A DNA stretch of 64,000 nt from contig CM073323.1 of NCBI GenBank assembly GCA_037043015.1, positions 6,324,001-6,388,000 of the forward strand. The letters run 5' to 3'. Source of the stretch: Bryum argenteum (Eukaryota > Streptophyta > Bryopsida > Bryales > Bryaceae). This document shows, one piece after another, positions 1 to 11,292 of this stretch. A program made the position numbers and the translations under genes. How positions within the stretch are numbered: the stretch's first letter is position 1; each line of letters begins with the position of its first letter. The notes below the pieces were generated by a model, which saw only the letters and a list, made by a program, of their open reading frames with translations, had not been told where the DNA came from and made no database searches.

Positions 1-775
1 AATCTTTTTGTATATTACTACCATGTCTTTGGAGCACCATCCTCCATTAAAATGAGGTGCTCATAGTGGTCATGGTGCCAATAATAATGCTCTAATGCTC
101 CTTGAGATACTATCTCTACAAAGTCTTTGGCGGTCGTCTATTAGGAGGAATTAACACCAAATAAGACTTAGAAGAGCCAAAGATAGCACCCCATACCATA
201 ATTGAAGTCCTTCCGGATTTGAATGTAGGTGCTAAACAATTGTAGTTGTAGCGTTCATATGCTTTTCGCTGATTACACGAATTTGGTGTGATGGTTTTCC
301 AACTTCAAAGGATGACTCATCGGTCCAAATCACATTACTCCAATTGTCAATCGTCCAATGCAAGTGCCCTTTGCAAAAGCCAACCTCTTTGCCTTGTGTA
401 TGTCACTCAAGAATGGTTTCTTCACCGCAATGCAAATCATTAATACCAAGCTCATGAAGCTCTTTACGTAAAGTCGACATGCCCACGGAAGATGTCACAT
501 TGCTTCACAATTCTCGCAAGAGGAGCACGACGATTACTACTAAGATCTCTATGGAGCCTTCTTCTATCTCGATCACTCATGTTTTTCGCCCTACCGGATC
601 TACTTGTTGGCAATATGCACCCACTAATTCTAAATCGCTTGAGAATCCTTGAAATAGTCGATTTTGGCCTTCCTACAATGTTTCCAATTTCACTCACCGA
701 CATGCTAGCTTTACGCATACCAACTATCATGTGTCGTATATCATTTGATACATAACTCCTTGTCATGGTGCACAA
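1..775 (-). pseudogene. Tc1/mariner transposase remnant, cut by window edge
   Basis: The minus strand from about 766 down encodes the N-terminal paired helix-turn-helix DNA-binding part of a Tc1-type transposase; residues such as SVSEIGNIVGRPKSTISRIL fit an HTH, followed by a basic stretch. Further on, at about 300-335, the catalytic block reads NVIWTDESSFEVG, which carries the first Asp of the DDE triad. At about 165-215 another frame reads KSGRTSIMVWGAIFGSS, the conserved block before the second Asp. These blocks lie in different frames and stops separate them, so the gene is decayed. The C-terminal part runs off the left edge. No terminal inverted repeat was identified. The family assignment is firm; the age is inferred to be old. 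Confidence 0.85.
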
Positions 776-1424
776 TCCTCAAACAACACTTACATCCACA
801 AAAAGTTTGATAAAAAAGGTCCTAACAACAACACGTAAACGATATGTTTGACAAACAAGACTTGTTGCACACAACTTTTCTAAGAAATGTGTACCATCAA
901 GATGACTTACAAACAAGTATGTGTATCTCTGGACCCTCCCAAGCTCAAACATACTCAAAATCTGATATCCCAGAGAAGAAGTGATCACATTAAGAAGGGT
1001 ACCATTTTCCAAGATTTTTAAGCATGATGGCAATTTTGGTAGACACATGGCAATGGATGCCTCTTTATATTTAGAAAATGCTTGGTGTATGAAGGTAACT
1101 GGAACACCTTCCATGATGCAAAAAATCTCATGGAGATGTGATGATTATCATGCCAATACCACCATTCTAAAACAGGCCATGGGATATGTTTTAAGTGAAA
1201 AAACAGAGTGTGTTGCAACACTTGTTGGAGGGTACTGTACAAGCGGTTCGATGTTCAAGATTGAACATATAAAAGGTGGAAAACGCGGATGATGTTTTCG
1301 AATAGTGTCATATTGATCTCAAACTACATTGTACCAAAAACGTGCGAAAACGTAGTTTCTGGTTAAACATGACTTTTATGAAACACAAACCTAGTAGATG
1401 GGGTCAAATTCTAGTAATACATGA
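776..1424. other. Intergenic, nothing recognised
   Basis: AT-rich sequence to the right of the Tc1 remnant. It may include the outer end of that element. Overlapping short frames on both strands show no recognisable domain. Confidence 0.5.
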
Positions 1425-1743
1425 GGTACTCACAACTTGAAAAGAGAGGGATTTGCAACCTTATAAATTTAATTTTTTTGTAAACCTTGCTTCAGTTTAG
1501 TAACGTTTTGGAACTTGCTTGAGCAACGTTCTCAAGAAAATAAGCAATGTTTTCAACCAGACTATAAATAACGTTCCCTTCTTTCTTGAGAACTTTCTTG
1601 AGAACATTGCTCAAGCAAGTTTCAAAACTATTTTCTTAAGAACTTTTTTGAGGATGTTGCTCAAGCAAGTTCCAAAACGTTGCGAAACTCTTGAGCAACG
1701 TTTGAGAAAAAAACATTGCAAACCCCCTCAAATTGTAGTAGTG
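1425..1743. mobile_element. MITE with CACTA-like end, degraded copy 1
   Basis: The right end is ...ATTGTAGTAGTG, the complement of a CACTAC terminus. The left end, near GTACTCACAACTTG, is worn. Inside, the words CAAGCAAGTTCCAAAACGTTG and GAGCAACGTT recur in both orientations, so the unit can fold on itself. The same internal words are found in the better copy at 3580-3856. It is non-coding, and I infer a non-autonomous CACTA (En/Spm-type) derivative. Confidence 0.6.
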
Positions 1744-3063
1744 ACTCTCAATCATAGAAATCGAAACGATAACAATAACTCCATAACATGGATGAATTTT
1801 GTTGCTTGTGTTGATTCTCCTGAGCTTCAAAATGGAGTACCGGAACATGATTGTGTGTTAATAAAATCATTATGATACTAGCTGGGTGCCATCACTTCAT
1901 CACTAACATAAGGTCACCTTCGATGAGGTTTGGCTACATTAAGGTCTTAGATGAGGTTTTCATACGATGTACAAAACTTGCAATCCACGCAATTTTTTAA
2001 ATGTAGAAAAGGTCAAAAACATTATAGGTGCATCATATGAATATAAAAATACTTATATGATACTTCAATCTCAATTATCAATATTGATATTGAAGTAGAT
2101 CTCTACTTAAGTTTTTGTGCAAATTTTTGTGCATTACTACTTTGAGTGTTCAACACGCATGCCAGTTTCCATTGTCCAAACTTGTTTTAAACGCACTCCT
2201 TCATACTCCAAGAGATTGATACACTTGGTTTAGGTTCACTCCTTAGTGCTCACGGTGCTCGCGCTTGCAGAAGCTGAAACAACTGGAGTTTGGAACGCAA
2301 GCAATTGTTCACCTTCCTCTCTAGCGAGTGTAGATTGTGATATATTGCCAATGAACTTGGACGAATGCTTGCCAATGTTTGAGAATGTAGATTTGCAAAG
2401 TTAAACCTACGTTTTGCTGTAGCTAAGATATCCCTCATGGATCTCGTTTTCCCATGTTTGTGCTTGAGGAACCCTTCTTCTATAGCAAGGATATCCGTCA
2501 TGGATCTCGTTTTCCAATATTTGTGCTTGAGGAACTCTTGTGACCTTGCCTCGCGCTCCCTACCTCGAGCTCCCTTCGCGCTCCCAAACTCATGCTCTGC
2601 CTAGAAACTCGTGCTCTGCCTCCAGCTCTGCTTGCTCTACGTGATCTCCCCATGCTTTGCTTATTCTCCCCTTGGGCTCTTCCTCATTTTCTCCCTTAAG
2701 TGCCTTATCTTTATGCTTTGCCTCAAGTGCCTTAACTCTATGTGGGTGACAATGTCAACATAAGATAGTAGTAAGGAACAGAAGCGTAAATTCAAGCAAC
2801 AAAGAATACTATTGAGTGAAATCTCAATCTATTCTAATCTTCCAATATACGTCAACAATAATCATCTTCATTGGAAAAATCTAAAATTGTTAGTACCCTC
2901 TCCCATATGCTAGCTTTCTTTGAATCTCTATGATTCTCTCTATTTAATTGATCTAAGAATCTCAAAAGAAGATGACTACAATAGCTAGTGCGACTAGTTT
3001 TGCAGACAGGATTGTCATTACCTTCATAGTTAGTTATTTTTTTGAAGCTAAAGCAAACCTAAG
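1744..3063. repeat. Intergenic with a 63-bp tandem duplication
   Basis: No gene is recognised. At 2428-2537 a 63-bp unit (beginning ATATCC.TCATGGATCTCG and running through TGTGCTTGAGGAAC) occurs about 1.8 times. Just after it, 2545-2660 is rich in GCTC/CTCC words. The period is a multiple of three, but the frame it sits in has no recognisable product. Confidence 0.5.
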
Positions 3064-3504
3064 TGAAGTCTATCCAAAGTACAAACTACTCATAATGATT
3101 TGAAATCAAACCGCATAAGGACTTGCAAACACTATTGGAGGAAAAATTGTAGCAAAACAACACATTGACTTGCAAATACTATTGAAACCGCCATCTACGA
3201 AACTTTCATATCAACCGCCACCTACCAAACTTGTAATTCTAAGTGTCAATGTCCCCTTAGAGTACTTGAAAGCAAAACAAAAGGTGACAACGACACAATT
3301 ATCAAGCTACAAGATAGTTTAGGTTTTGGAGACAAAAGACTTGAAATCGATATTGAAGGAGGAATTGAAGTCTATCCAAAGTACAAACTACTCATAATAA
3401 TTAGAAATCAAACCGCATAATGACTTGCAAATACTATTGGAGAAAAAATACTATTGGAGAAAAATTCATAGCAAAACAACACATTGACTTGCAAATACTA
3501 TTGG
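3064..3504. repeat. Direct repeat pair, about 120 and 139 bp
   Basis: The block at 3064-3184 (TGAAGTCTATCCAAAGTACA onward) recurs at 3366-3504 with few changes. The second copy carries an extra internal 17-bp duplication (ACTATTGGAGAAAAA). The two copies flank about 180 bp of unrelated AT-rich sequence. Their function is unknown. Confidence 0.65.
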
Positions 3505-3579
3505 AGAAAAAGCATAGGAGTGTATCTGCAACGCAAGCGAAGTAGCGTACCTAATCTCCAAGCGCCGATAAGGGATGCA

Positions 3580-3856
3580 CACTACTACAATTTGACGAGG
3601 TTGCAATTTGCGTTGTCTTCTCTTCTCAAACGTTGCTCAAGTTTAGCAATGTTATGGAACTTGCTTTAACAACGTTTACAAGAAAATAAACAACATTATC
3701 GGATCAACAAGCAATGTTCTTTATAATCTAATCGAAAATGTTGCTCATTTTCTTGAGAACATTGCTCAAGCAAGTTCCAAAACGTTACTAGACTTGAACA
3801 ACGTTTTCACAAAAACAACCTTTGTAACGTTGCAAGCCCCTTCTTTTCTAGTAGTG
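3580..3856. mobile_element. MITE with CACTA-type termini, copy 2
   Basis: This 277-bp unit starts CACTACTACAATTTGA and ends TTTTCTAGTAGTG, so the termini are inverted CACTA-type ends. Flanking triplets are GCA on the left and GTA on the right, compatible with a worn 3-bp target duplication. Internal words (TTGCTCAA, GTTCCAAAACGTT, CTTGAGAACATTGCTCAAGC) recur in both orientations as in the copy at 1425-1743. It is non-coding. Confidence 0.75.
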
Positions 3857-3927
3857 GTAGAGGCACCTATCGGAGTTTGGAATTTAGCATGTATTATAGG
3901 GTGAGTAGGAAGATAGGCACCACAAGC

Positions 3928-4125
3928 CTTGGCTTGGTCGTTAGGGCTTGAGCCCCAATGAGGAGGTTGTGGGTTCTATTTCCCATGCCGGTGTGGTGCT
4001 CACCATTATAGTCCACCCAACTATGCCGATGGCCATCGGGATGTGGTCATCGGAATATTAACATTACAAACAGACACTTCATTCACGCCGGCCCCTCAGA
4101 AAGGGACCCGCGTTTTTATATATCT
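3928..4125 (+). mobile_element. tRNA-derived SINE-like element
   Basis: A polymerase III box A-like stretch (TGGCTTGGTCGTTAGGG, near 3931) is followed about 35 nt later by a box B-like GGTTCTATTTCC (near 3972). After that comes a unique body and a T-rich end (GTTTTTATATAT). The spacing and order match the tRNA-like head of plant SINEs. It does not fold as a complete tRNA and lacks an acceptor stem, so a functional tRNA gene is unlikely. SINE is the best call, but no second copy was seen in this window. Confidence 0.5.
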
Positions 4126-5109
4126 AGTTTGAAGTTGTTATGATTAGTCAAAGTTTATTGCCCAAAAGATTTTGACGAGCCCAATTTCCGTGAAGTTGTT
4201 TGATTTCTCGATCTATTTGATAAAAAGATATCCAAAAAGGATTAAAGAAATTCACATACTAGTCCTCTATGAGATTCTAAGGTTACAGTTCTGCAAATCA
4301 TTTTGTAAAAAATCTCTTAAAAATTCATTTACTTACTCATTTTGGAGGAAAATTGGATTAAAATCACACAGAACCCCCTTGGGCTTTTAAGGGTTAAGGT
4401 ACAATCTCTGAAAACCACACAAGATTAAAAACCATACAATTAGCAAGGAATACATTTTTTCTTTTGAATTTAGATTTTTATATACACAAAGTGTACAATT
4501 AAAACATGCCGATTGGATATACCTCCTACTCCCATTTTTGAGACTCATAGCTAACTCAAGATAAAGGTTAAATTATTAAATCAAATTGCTCCAACTAACT
4601 AATACATACTTGAAAACTAATTCCCTTGACTACTCTCAAATGAACTTGTCACTAGAAAAGTCATGTGGTTTCAAGCATCTCTTCTTAAATCCCCGCTTGT
4701 TCCAAATTGAAATATATTCAACACAAAAGGAATGCATGACAAGCAATGATATACATGGAAGTGAATAGATTCTTGTCCCTTATCCGTCATATGTATGCAT
4801 GAGGTGATCAAGCAAAGTAGTACAAGGACTCTTACTTAACAAACTTAACAAACACGATATAACAAGAAAGGAGCTTTTGAATAACACTATAACTTACCAC
4901 ATATGTTGAACATCAATAAGTAAACATTTCATGTGTTGCATTATGCACAAGCACCTCAGTCTAAAACTATAGAATACAATCCCAATCTCTAAATAACAAT
5001 CGAGATCTAAGACTTGAGTGATACACAAAAGAGAAGTCATGAGAATCCACATGAAGTTGATTATTTTTTTACAGAAGATGCGGCGTTATTAGAATAGAAA
5101 GGTATGTAA
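4126..5109. other. Intergenic AT-rich stretch
   Basis: No coding or structured element is recognised. At 4376-4396 the sequence GCTTTTAAGGGTTAAGG resembles the TTAACCC terminus of the TIR family found at 19-34 kb, but I could not find a partner end. Confidence 0.4.
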
Positions 5110-5346
5110 TATAATCTACAGCAACGGCAACAACAACAAAATAAAGAGATTTAACATAGTTAAGTTGTTGAGTGTAAGTGTTCAGTTGATATTTGTTAAT
5201 GTTAAGTTGATGTTTGTCACTGTCTTGCCTGCATGTAAGAAATTGAAGTTGAGTCTTTGACAACTATACTATCAGCACTGATTAAGGGTATTTTTATCTA
5301 ATTTTTGACTTTTAAGGATAAATTTAGCAACAATGCTATATCCATG

Positions 5347-5524
5347 TCAGAAGAGAGTGGCGTTATGAAAAATTGGTTCTAGGATTATTTTATCGGACAT
5401 TCAAGTGGTCTAATCTTGAGTGCTAACAAATGGATGACATAGCTGTTAGCACTCTTTGACGACTTGAATGACCAATGAAATATTCCTAAAACCAATTTTT
5501 TACAACACCACTCTCTTCCGACAC
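5347..5524. mobile_element. Snap-back MITE, about 178 bp
   Basis: The two halves are near-perfect complements: GTCAGAAGAGAGTGG at the left and CCACTCTCTTCCGAC at the right, continuing through AAAAATTGGTT.TAGGA and its complement to a loop near 5440. It interrupts the composite element: the equivalent position in copy C2 lacks it. It is non-coding; the superfamily is not assigned. Confidence 0.65.
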
Positions 5525-5997
5525 TTGTTCAACTTGTTCATTTCAAGGCATTGCCATGTCAATAGCAAAAGTTCAAAACAATAGAAAACAACTATATCTT
5601 CACTCTAAAGCAAACAATGTAATCTACACAAATAACTTTAAATGTACAAATATATACGAATAGAGATATATTTGTTAGAGCTGATGGTTCAAATTTGGGC
5701 TACACGATTTGCGTGAACAAAACTAAATCTGTTTGCACAACCTCTCGCGCTTCCTTCCGCACGAGAAAGAAACGCAAGAGGTTGTCCAAACAAGTTTATC
5801 TTTGTTCACACAGATTGTGTAGTCCAAATTTGAACCATTAGCCCTAACACAAATTGGAGCCAATATTGTTTCTAGGAGGCAACAACAAACATAGAGAGCT
5901 CCACAGGCCTTAAGTGATGAGGAATTTTGTGCTCAAAAGTAAGAGGAAAGACTCCAACCATATCGATAGCAAAAGTTCAAAACAATAGAAAATAACT

Positions 5998-6819
5998 CTC
6001 GGGGGGTGCACTAGGTGGTAAAAGTAGAAAAATACGTGCAAAATAATGTAGGGTGTCAAATAAATCTTGGGGCTAAAAATTACAATTGGTTTAGATCTAC
6101 AATAGCATATCAAAATATGCATTGGATGCCCTTATAACTAATATAGAGTGATATATAATTCTACCAAAGTAGAAAAAAGTAGAAATAGTATAGTGTATGG
6201 ATTATTCAGAATTTATGCTAGAACGCCAAATAATGGCGCAGTGCCAAAAATGGAGCTCTAGTAATCTTCAGTCAGAGGTACATAATAGCTCAATTTTCAG
6301 CACAAGAAATTTACGAGGATGTCACCAGTACAAGCAAGTTTCCTGCATGGGGAAAATTAGAAGAAAGATAAAGCGGATGGAATAATAATTTTTGGATTCT
6401 TCTACAATGAGTTATGAATTTTTGAAGTTAGAAATATAGGTGTTCCTATAATGGTGCCCTAAAGTGATACCCTATAATCTCTGTAGTGAGTACATGATAC
6501 TATTGCAAGGGGAAGCTATTATGTGCCTCTGACTGAAGATTACTAGAGCTCCATTTTTGGCATTGCGCCATTATTAAACACTACCATAATCACTTGCTTT
6601 CCATCTGAAAAATAAAATTTCAAAGTAATATAGCATATGATATATAGATAGAAATCAAAAATTACAATCAATCTATGCCCTTACTTTAATGACCCAAAGT
6701 ATCAAATTATGTAATCATAGGGTGCCAAAAATTTGAGAAAAGAAAAATAATAGCCCCCATTTAAATACTCCATGATCGCACCTATATCCTTATTTTTTTC
6801 AAGGAGTGCACCCCCCGAG
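5998..6819. mobile_element. MULE-type MITE, 822 bp, 9-bp target duplication
   Basis: The element starts CTCGGGGGGTGCACT and ends with the exact complement of those 15 bases. It is flanked on both sides by the 9-bp direct repeat AAAATAACT (5989-5997 and 6820-6828), the target-site length typical of Mutator-like elements. Internally, about 60 bp at 6233-6290 (through GGAGCTCTAGTAATC) reappears as the reverse complement at 6509-6575, so it also folds back. There is no coding capacity. It inserted into the arm of copy C1, and copy C2 lacks it. Confidence 0.85.
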
Positions 6820-7762
6820 AAAATAACTACGCCCTTACTCTCAAGTAAACAATACAATCTACACAAATAACTCTAAATTATATGCACGAATATATACAAA
6901 TAGAAATATATTATGTCTTTCTGAGATATATATAGAAATACAGACATCAACTAAACACTGACAGTCAACAACTTAACTATGTTATCTCTCAACATTATAA
7001 TAGAAATAGCAAGAATGGTTTGTACTATTTCCGGTTTGTACTGGAATGGCATAGCGTTGTCTCATGGGACAAAGTTCCTATTCATTTGTCAGACACCATT
7101 TAGATGAGATGTACATTTGAGACACTGATGATGTTTTAGACTTAGATGTAGATCTCATCTAAATTGTGTCACACAAATGAATATGAATTTTGCCTATGCC
7201 ACCTTTAAACACTAGACTTGGCCACTAGACCTTGGACCCTGCCCAGACTGAAGAAGATGAACTCATGGCCCTATACCCGTGCCCACCATACCCCAAGTCG
7301 AAGCTCAACCAAATGTAAATATCAACCAAATGTAAATACCAACCAAATGTAAATAGGCTGCAACTCAAAACTCTAGATTGATTTTTACAATTGCTTTTCA
7401 ATTCCACGCCTGTTTACTAACCCGCAGAAGGAACTACTTGAAAGGCAACATGTTGCATGGCCTCTGGATAAACAAGACTGCCACCGTACTGCAAAAAGTG
7501 TTAGCCAAAGGAAATGTATGCTACACAACCATAAAAGTAAGAAGACAAAGGGCTCGTTCATACTCATTGTGAAACTCATTGTGAATCTGACAACTTAACA
7601 TATATTCATAAATTGGTAACGATTTTCAACTACCTTGAGGTGAGGCCACTATTGAACCTAAAAAAGAAAACCTCGTTAGAAAGTGATATGATAACAAAAT
7701 AGTAGCCCCAACAAGCAACAACCTGCACACATCCAAGAGTCTTTCAGAGCCATCGAACATAC

Positions 7763-7865
7763 CATGGCTACAAAGCTGGTCATGAGTAAATACTTGCCTC
7801 CTTTTTTGTCCTATTTGTCCTTTTTTTGTCCTATTTGTCCATCTGAGATGACGCCATCATTGAAC
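7763..7865 (-). pseudogene. Captured exon of a plastidic glucose transporter (in C1)
   Basis: Read on the minus strand, a TTTTGCAG acceptor is followed by GSMMASSQMD, a short expansion of GTCCTATTT-type repeats, and KYLLMTSFVAM, then a GTATGT donor. It is the counterpart of the better-preserved exon at 32622-32695. Plastidic glucose transporters of the major facilitator superfamily have VASSLMDKQGRKSLLITSF here. A second, partial copy of the same acceptor plus exon start (GTTCAATAGTGGCC) lies near 7640-7655. It is a gene fragment carried by a transposable element, not a gene. Confidence 0.65.
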
Positions 7866-7985
7866 CTGCAAAAGAAAACCTTGTTAGAAAGTGATGTGAT
7901 AACAAAATAGAAGCCGTAGCAGGAAGAGCAGTATAGGAAATTGACACATACCACTTCAAATTTATTCTCCTTCACCCACAAGCTC

Positions 7986-8913
7986 GCCATCTAACAACAT
8001 TACACAGATTCTATCTATCTGAGTAGGAAGATTGTTTTAATTTGTGGAAATATAGGAAACATAACTTTATTGAATCCTCTTGAGTATTTTCATCCTGATT
8101 TGATTTTTTTAATAATGTAAGGAAGTGAGCTTTCACCTTATAATTTGCCAATCAAGATATAAGTGTTTTATTAGCTTAGTATGAATACATTTAAAAATTC
8201 AAAGCCTTTGCGTGACTTTAGAATTAGTGAAAATTGATATAACATCACATTTAGCAACATAACACTACATATAATAAATTGGGAGAGTTCACGATGATAG
8301 GGCCAAGTAAGCAGATCCTTTCAAGGCATATGGAATGAGAATAGTGAGTTTATTAATTGCCTAGTACTTAGAATTGAAGATGATTCTTCATGCACTTACC
8401 AATTCATGCACGATGAGAGTCGTAAATGTAAATGTGGAGAGTGCATCGAAGACATGTAATGGGTATTGCACTTTCATAAACAAGATTTGGAAATTCCCCA
8501 CACTATTCAATATGGTATTCTTTGCACATATGGGTGACTTCATACACTAACATTACTCACTTTGTTGAAATCAAATATCTTCAACCTGGTAAGAATCGAC
8601 TGTATCTACTCTACAAATAGTGAAATCCGCTTAAGAGCTCAAGACAGAAAATTGCAAGAAACGTCTACAAGAACTACAAAAATGATAATTTTGTCAAGAA
8701 AATGCTTTTAACAACCTCTTGCAAGAATCACGACACATTTTAACCCACATGACTATGCTACTACTTAACTTACCGTCATCTCTTGTATTGAAAATATTGT
8801 TGAAAGTTACTTAGCTAGTGATAAAATATTACAATTTGATATTATCATGAATATCTTGTTTGATTTCTTCACCATATCTCTTCACAGAAGTTGATTGCGT
8901 AATACCGCTTCTT
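7986..8913. other. Intergenic, 3' side of the Dof-like gene
   Basis: AT-rich sequence with no recognised gene or repeat. The part nearest 8913 is probably the 3' UTR of the minus-strand Dof-like gene. Confidence 0.4.
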
Positions 8914-9630
8914 TTAAGCAATTCTGAATGCAGGTATAAACTCCATCGCGAGCTTTCGAATTCGTTGAGAATTGACCAACATAAGAATTCTTGTAGCCTC
9001 AAAACATCCGAGATCCATTGCTTCAGTTTGAGCATGCATAGTTTGGATAGCCCGAAACATATGTTCGATTTTAACCACTTCACCTCGCCGAAGATCTAGA
9101 TGAACTTCCACATGATTCTTGATAGTGTGAAGAATCTGTTCGCCTTTATCTCTTTGTGCTCTTGATCGTTCCCTAGATTCGTTGTCTGTCTCCAGATCGA
9201 CATGAACGAGAATCTTGAGAGCATTCAACAAGTTTGATTTGATTGCATCCCGGACTAATTCAGGACGGCGTCTAGATTCCCTGATATCATCATCATCATC
9301 GAGCTCCGTCGAGAACGAAGTTCGATCAATTCGAGCTGGAGTGACTTCAGGCTCAGGAGAGAATGCGTTCAAAGCACAATTGGTTGCCTCAGTGTCTTCA
9401 TCTTCAGTATCTTCACCTTCTGCCTCGGTCCGATTTCGTCTTTTGTCATAGGGCTTTCTCAGTGTACCACCAAGTGTGAAATATTTCCCACAATCTTCGC
9501 ATTGAAAGCGAGGTTGATCCACATTTCTGTTGTTGTAATATCGCCATTTCACCTTTTTAGACTGGCAAGTGTCTTGAGCACAAATTCTCGGGAAATGCCT
9601 GAGATGCTCTGGAATATGAGATTCGTCCAT
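8914..9630 (-). CDS. Dof-like zinc finger protein with CX4C variant finger
   Basis: This intact single-exon frame encodes 238 aa. Residues 15-58 match the Dof DNA-binding domain of plant transcription factors: the run WRYYNNRNVDQPRFQCEDCGK, then YFTLGGTLRK, covers the conserved YYNN, QPR and GGTLR blocks. C22-X21-C44-X2-C47 keep canonical spacing. The first half-site, however, is C17-X4-C22 instead of the usual CX2C, and the usual Cys before YYNN is Arg. An acidic segment follows (EGEDTEDEDTE, then DDDDD near residue 113), then a charged, helical C-terminal half with no known domain. Dof proteins bind AAAG sites in the nucleus. The start is the first in-frame ATG, 14 residues before the finger. 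It could be a diverged or neofunctionalised Dof. I infer DNA binding but cannot confirm it. Confidence 0.75.
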   Translation of the reverse strand: MDESHIPEHLRHFPRICAQDTCQSKKVKWRYYNNRNVDQPRFQCEDCGKYFTLGGTLRKPYDKRRNRTEAEGEDTEDEDTEATNCALNAFSPEPEVTPARIDRTSFSTELDDDDDIRESRRRPELVRDAIKSNLLNALKILVHVDLETDNESRERSRAQRDKGEQILHTIKNHVEVHLDLRRGEVVKIEHMFRAIQTMHAQTEAMDLGCFEATRILMLVNSQRIRKLAMEFIPAFRIA

Positions 9631-9639
9631 TCTCTTTGT

Positions 9640-11292
9640 CTGTGGATTTCAAACTGCATATTGTCAGAGATATGATTACAAGAGAATGTTGATGAAGAAT
9701 TTGTTTTAGATGATTGAATCATACTTCTCATTATCAATAATAAAAAACTAATGGTGGTGATGTTATTAAATTTAACTCGAGATAGAACTAATAATCAACT
9801 GTCAGTATTAGTAGCTTATACGAAGGCACTAAGGGGTTGGAAACATGGGTTTATGTATGCAAGGCCATATTCTTACAATCGGAACTTCTTACATACTCAT
9901 TTCAATGCCAAGTTCATGTTGATTTTTTTTACTAAGCCTACATTTTGAGTGGAATTTTGACTTTTGATGGGAAAGTTGTTCTTGGTTGAAGGAATATATA
10001 TAATTAAAAAGAGAACATTTCTAAAAATTGGTGGAACTGTAGTTGGTGAAAATTTATGCAAAAAGTCTCAAAAGTCTAAAAAGGTATCAATTCCATGAAT
10101 ATGATTGTATATGGTATCATATGACCAAATGTTTTCTACACTTTAATTAATCACGGTATAAATAATTTCTTACTTTCAAGTAATGTTATTGAAGTTAACG
10201 TGAAGTTAATGACATGAAACAAATCTAATGTCTAATTAAAAGTTATACAATGGAACTTAAGTGATAATAATCACAAGCTTGCCTGAAAACTATAAAACTA
10301 AAGTCAGAATCAAAACAAAAATCTCTCATATTTATAGTTATAGCTCATATCAAGTGCCTTGAAGAAAGGTGGAAGCTTAAGAGACCAATGGATAGAGAGA
10401 CCGTCACATGGCGAAATAGATCGACGAAGTTGTTTGTTGATATTCCATATGCAGAAGACTAGACTCAACCTACTACCCAGAAAGAGATCTACTACCCAGA
10501 AAGAGATCTTAACAGAAGGCTAGACTCAACCATTACGTAAATCCAAAATTTGGGGCTATTTTCACCATTGATTCACATAGTTCTTATATTCTTTTAAATA
10601 AAGGTTGACAATTTTTCTATATCTTCTTTAAAATATAGTCAATTTTTCTATATAGCCAATATAGTCAATTCTTCTATATAGTCAATTGGTGATACTTTTT
10701 TAAAAATAAAGGTTGACAATTTCAAAGCTAAAAAGCTTTTCTTGCATTAGATTTGTTAGAAGCATTCTCACTCCAATGTGAAACTTTAGAACTTTAAAAT
10801 TTCTTTTTACTACTCAAATATTACAATCTTGCAATCTATGAGGCCTCATGACTCCAAATTTGATACGCATGGCCCACAATAAGTCTACTACAAGATTCTA
10901 ATGTTGCAATTTACATACCTTACATAGTCAGTGTGACACTTCCTAAAACTTTGTTTTTGGATCAAAATTAGAGATATTTAGTATGAGCAAATTTACCATC
11001 TTGATTGTACTAGCTCTTAGAGTAATTGATTGGACTTGTGAAAAACTGCCAACTTGTATTTAGTGGCTCTTATCAGGACAAGATGTGAATTTGAAGTTGT
11101 AGGGTCTCTTTGTTCTCTTCTGCTAGATTAGTGGGTCAAGCCTACTACTAATTCTTTATCCTTGTGCATGTTTTAGAAGGTAGAATGTACACTGCTAAAA
11201 GTAGGTCACTTGGTGAGTTAGTAAGCCACTCTTTGTAGTGACTAATGTGAACACAACCTCATCATTCTCTCATCTAAGCCTTACTATTGTAC
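9640..11292. other. Intergenic with short tandem repeats
   Basis: No gene is recognised; the first part is presumably the promoter of the Dof-like gene. At 10468-10510 the 19-mer TACTACCCAGAAAGAGATC occurs twice in tandem, flanked by two copies of AGACTCAACC. At 10610-10690 the word TATAGTCAATT repeats irregularly. The rest is AT-rich. Confidence 0.45.

Larger units (their letters stand above)
5110..7985. mobile_element. Composite fold-back / Pack-type element, copy C1
   Basis: A large element with inverted internal symmetry. The arm beginning near 5150 (AACATAGTTAAGTTGTTG) is complemented near 6965-6995, and 5683-5845 is a hairpin centre flanked by TTCAAATTTGG and its complement. About 1 kb of its right side (6960-7985) recurs as the reverse complement at 32.54-33.55 kb, and its hairpin recurs at 34.65-35.34 kb, so the whole is one copy of a dispersed element. 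It contains two younger insertions (5347-5524 and 5998-6819) and a captured exon fragment at 7763-7865. No transposase is seen, so it is non-autonomous. Outer boundaries are approximate. Confidence 0.7.

Noticed and set aside
2428-2537. CRISPR-like or satellite array
   Set aside because: Only about 1.8 units and no spacers; simple tandem duplication in a plant genome.
3928-4000. Functional tRNA gene
   Set aside because: Box A and box B words exist but no acceptor or anticodon stem can be paired; better explained as a SINE head.
4376-4396. Another TTAA-family element
   Set aside because: Only one terminus-like word; no inverted partner within 1 kb.
8860-9451. Plus-strand frames opposite the Dof-like gene
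   Set aside because: Shadows of the acidic and Ser-coding segments of the minus-strand gene.
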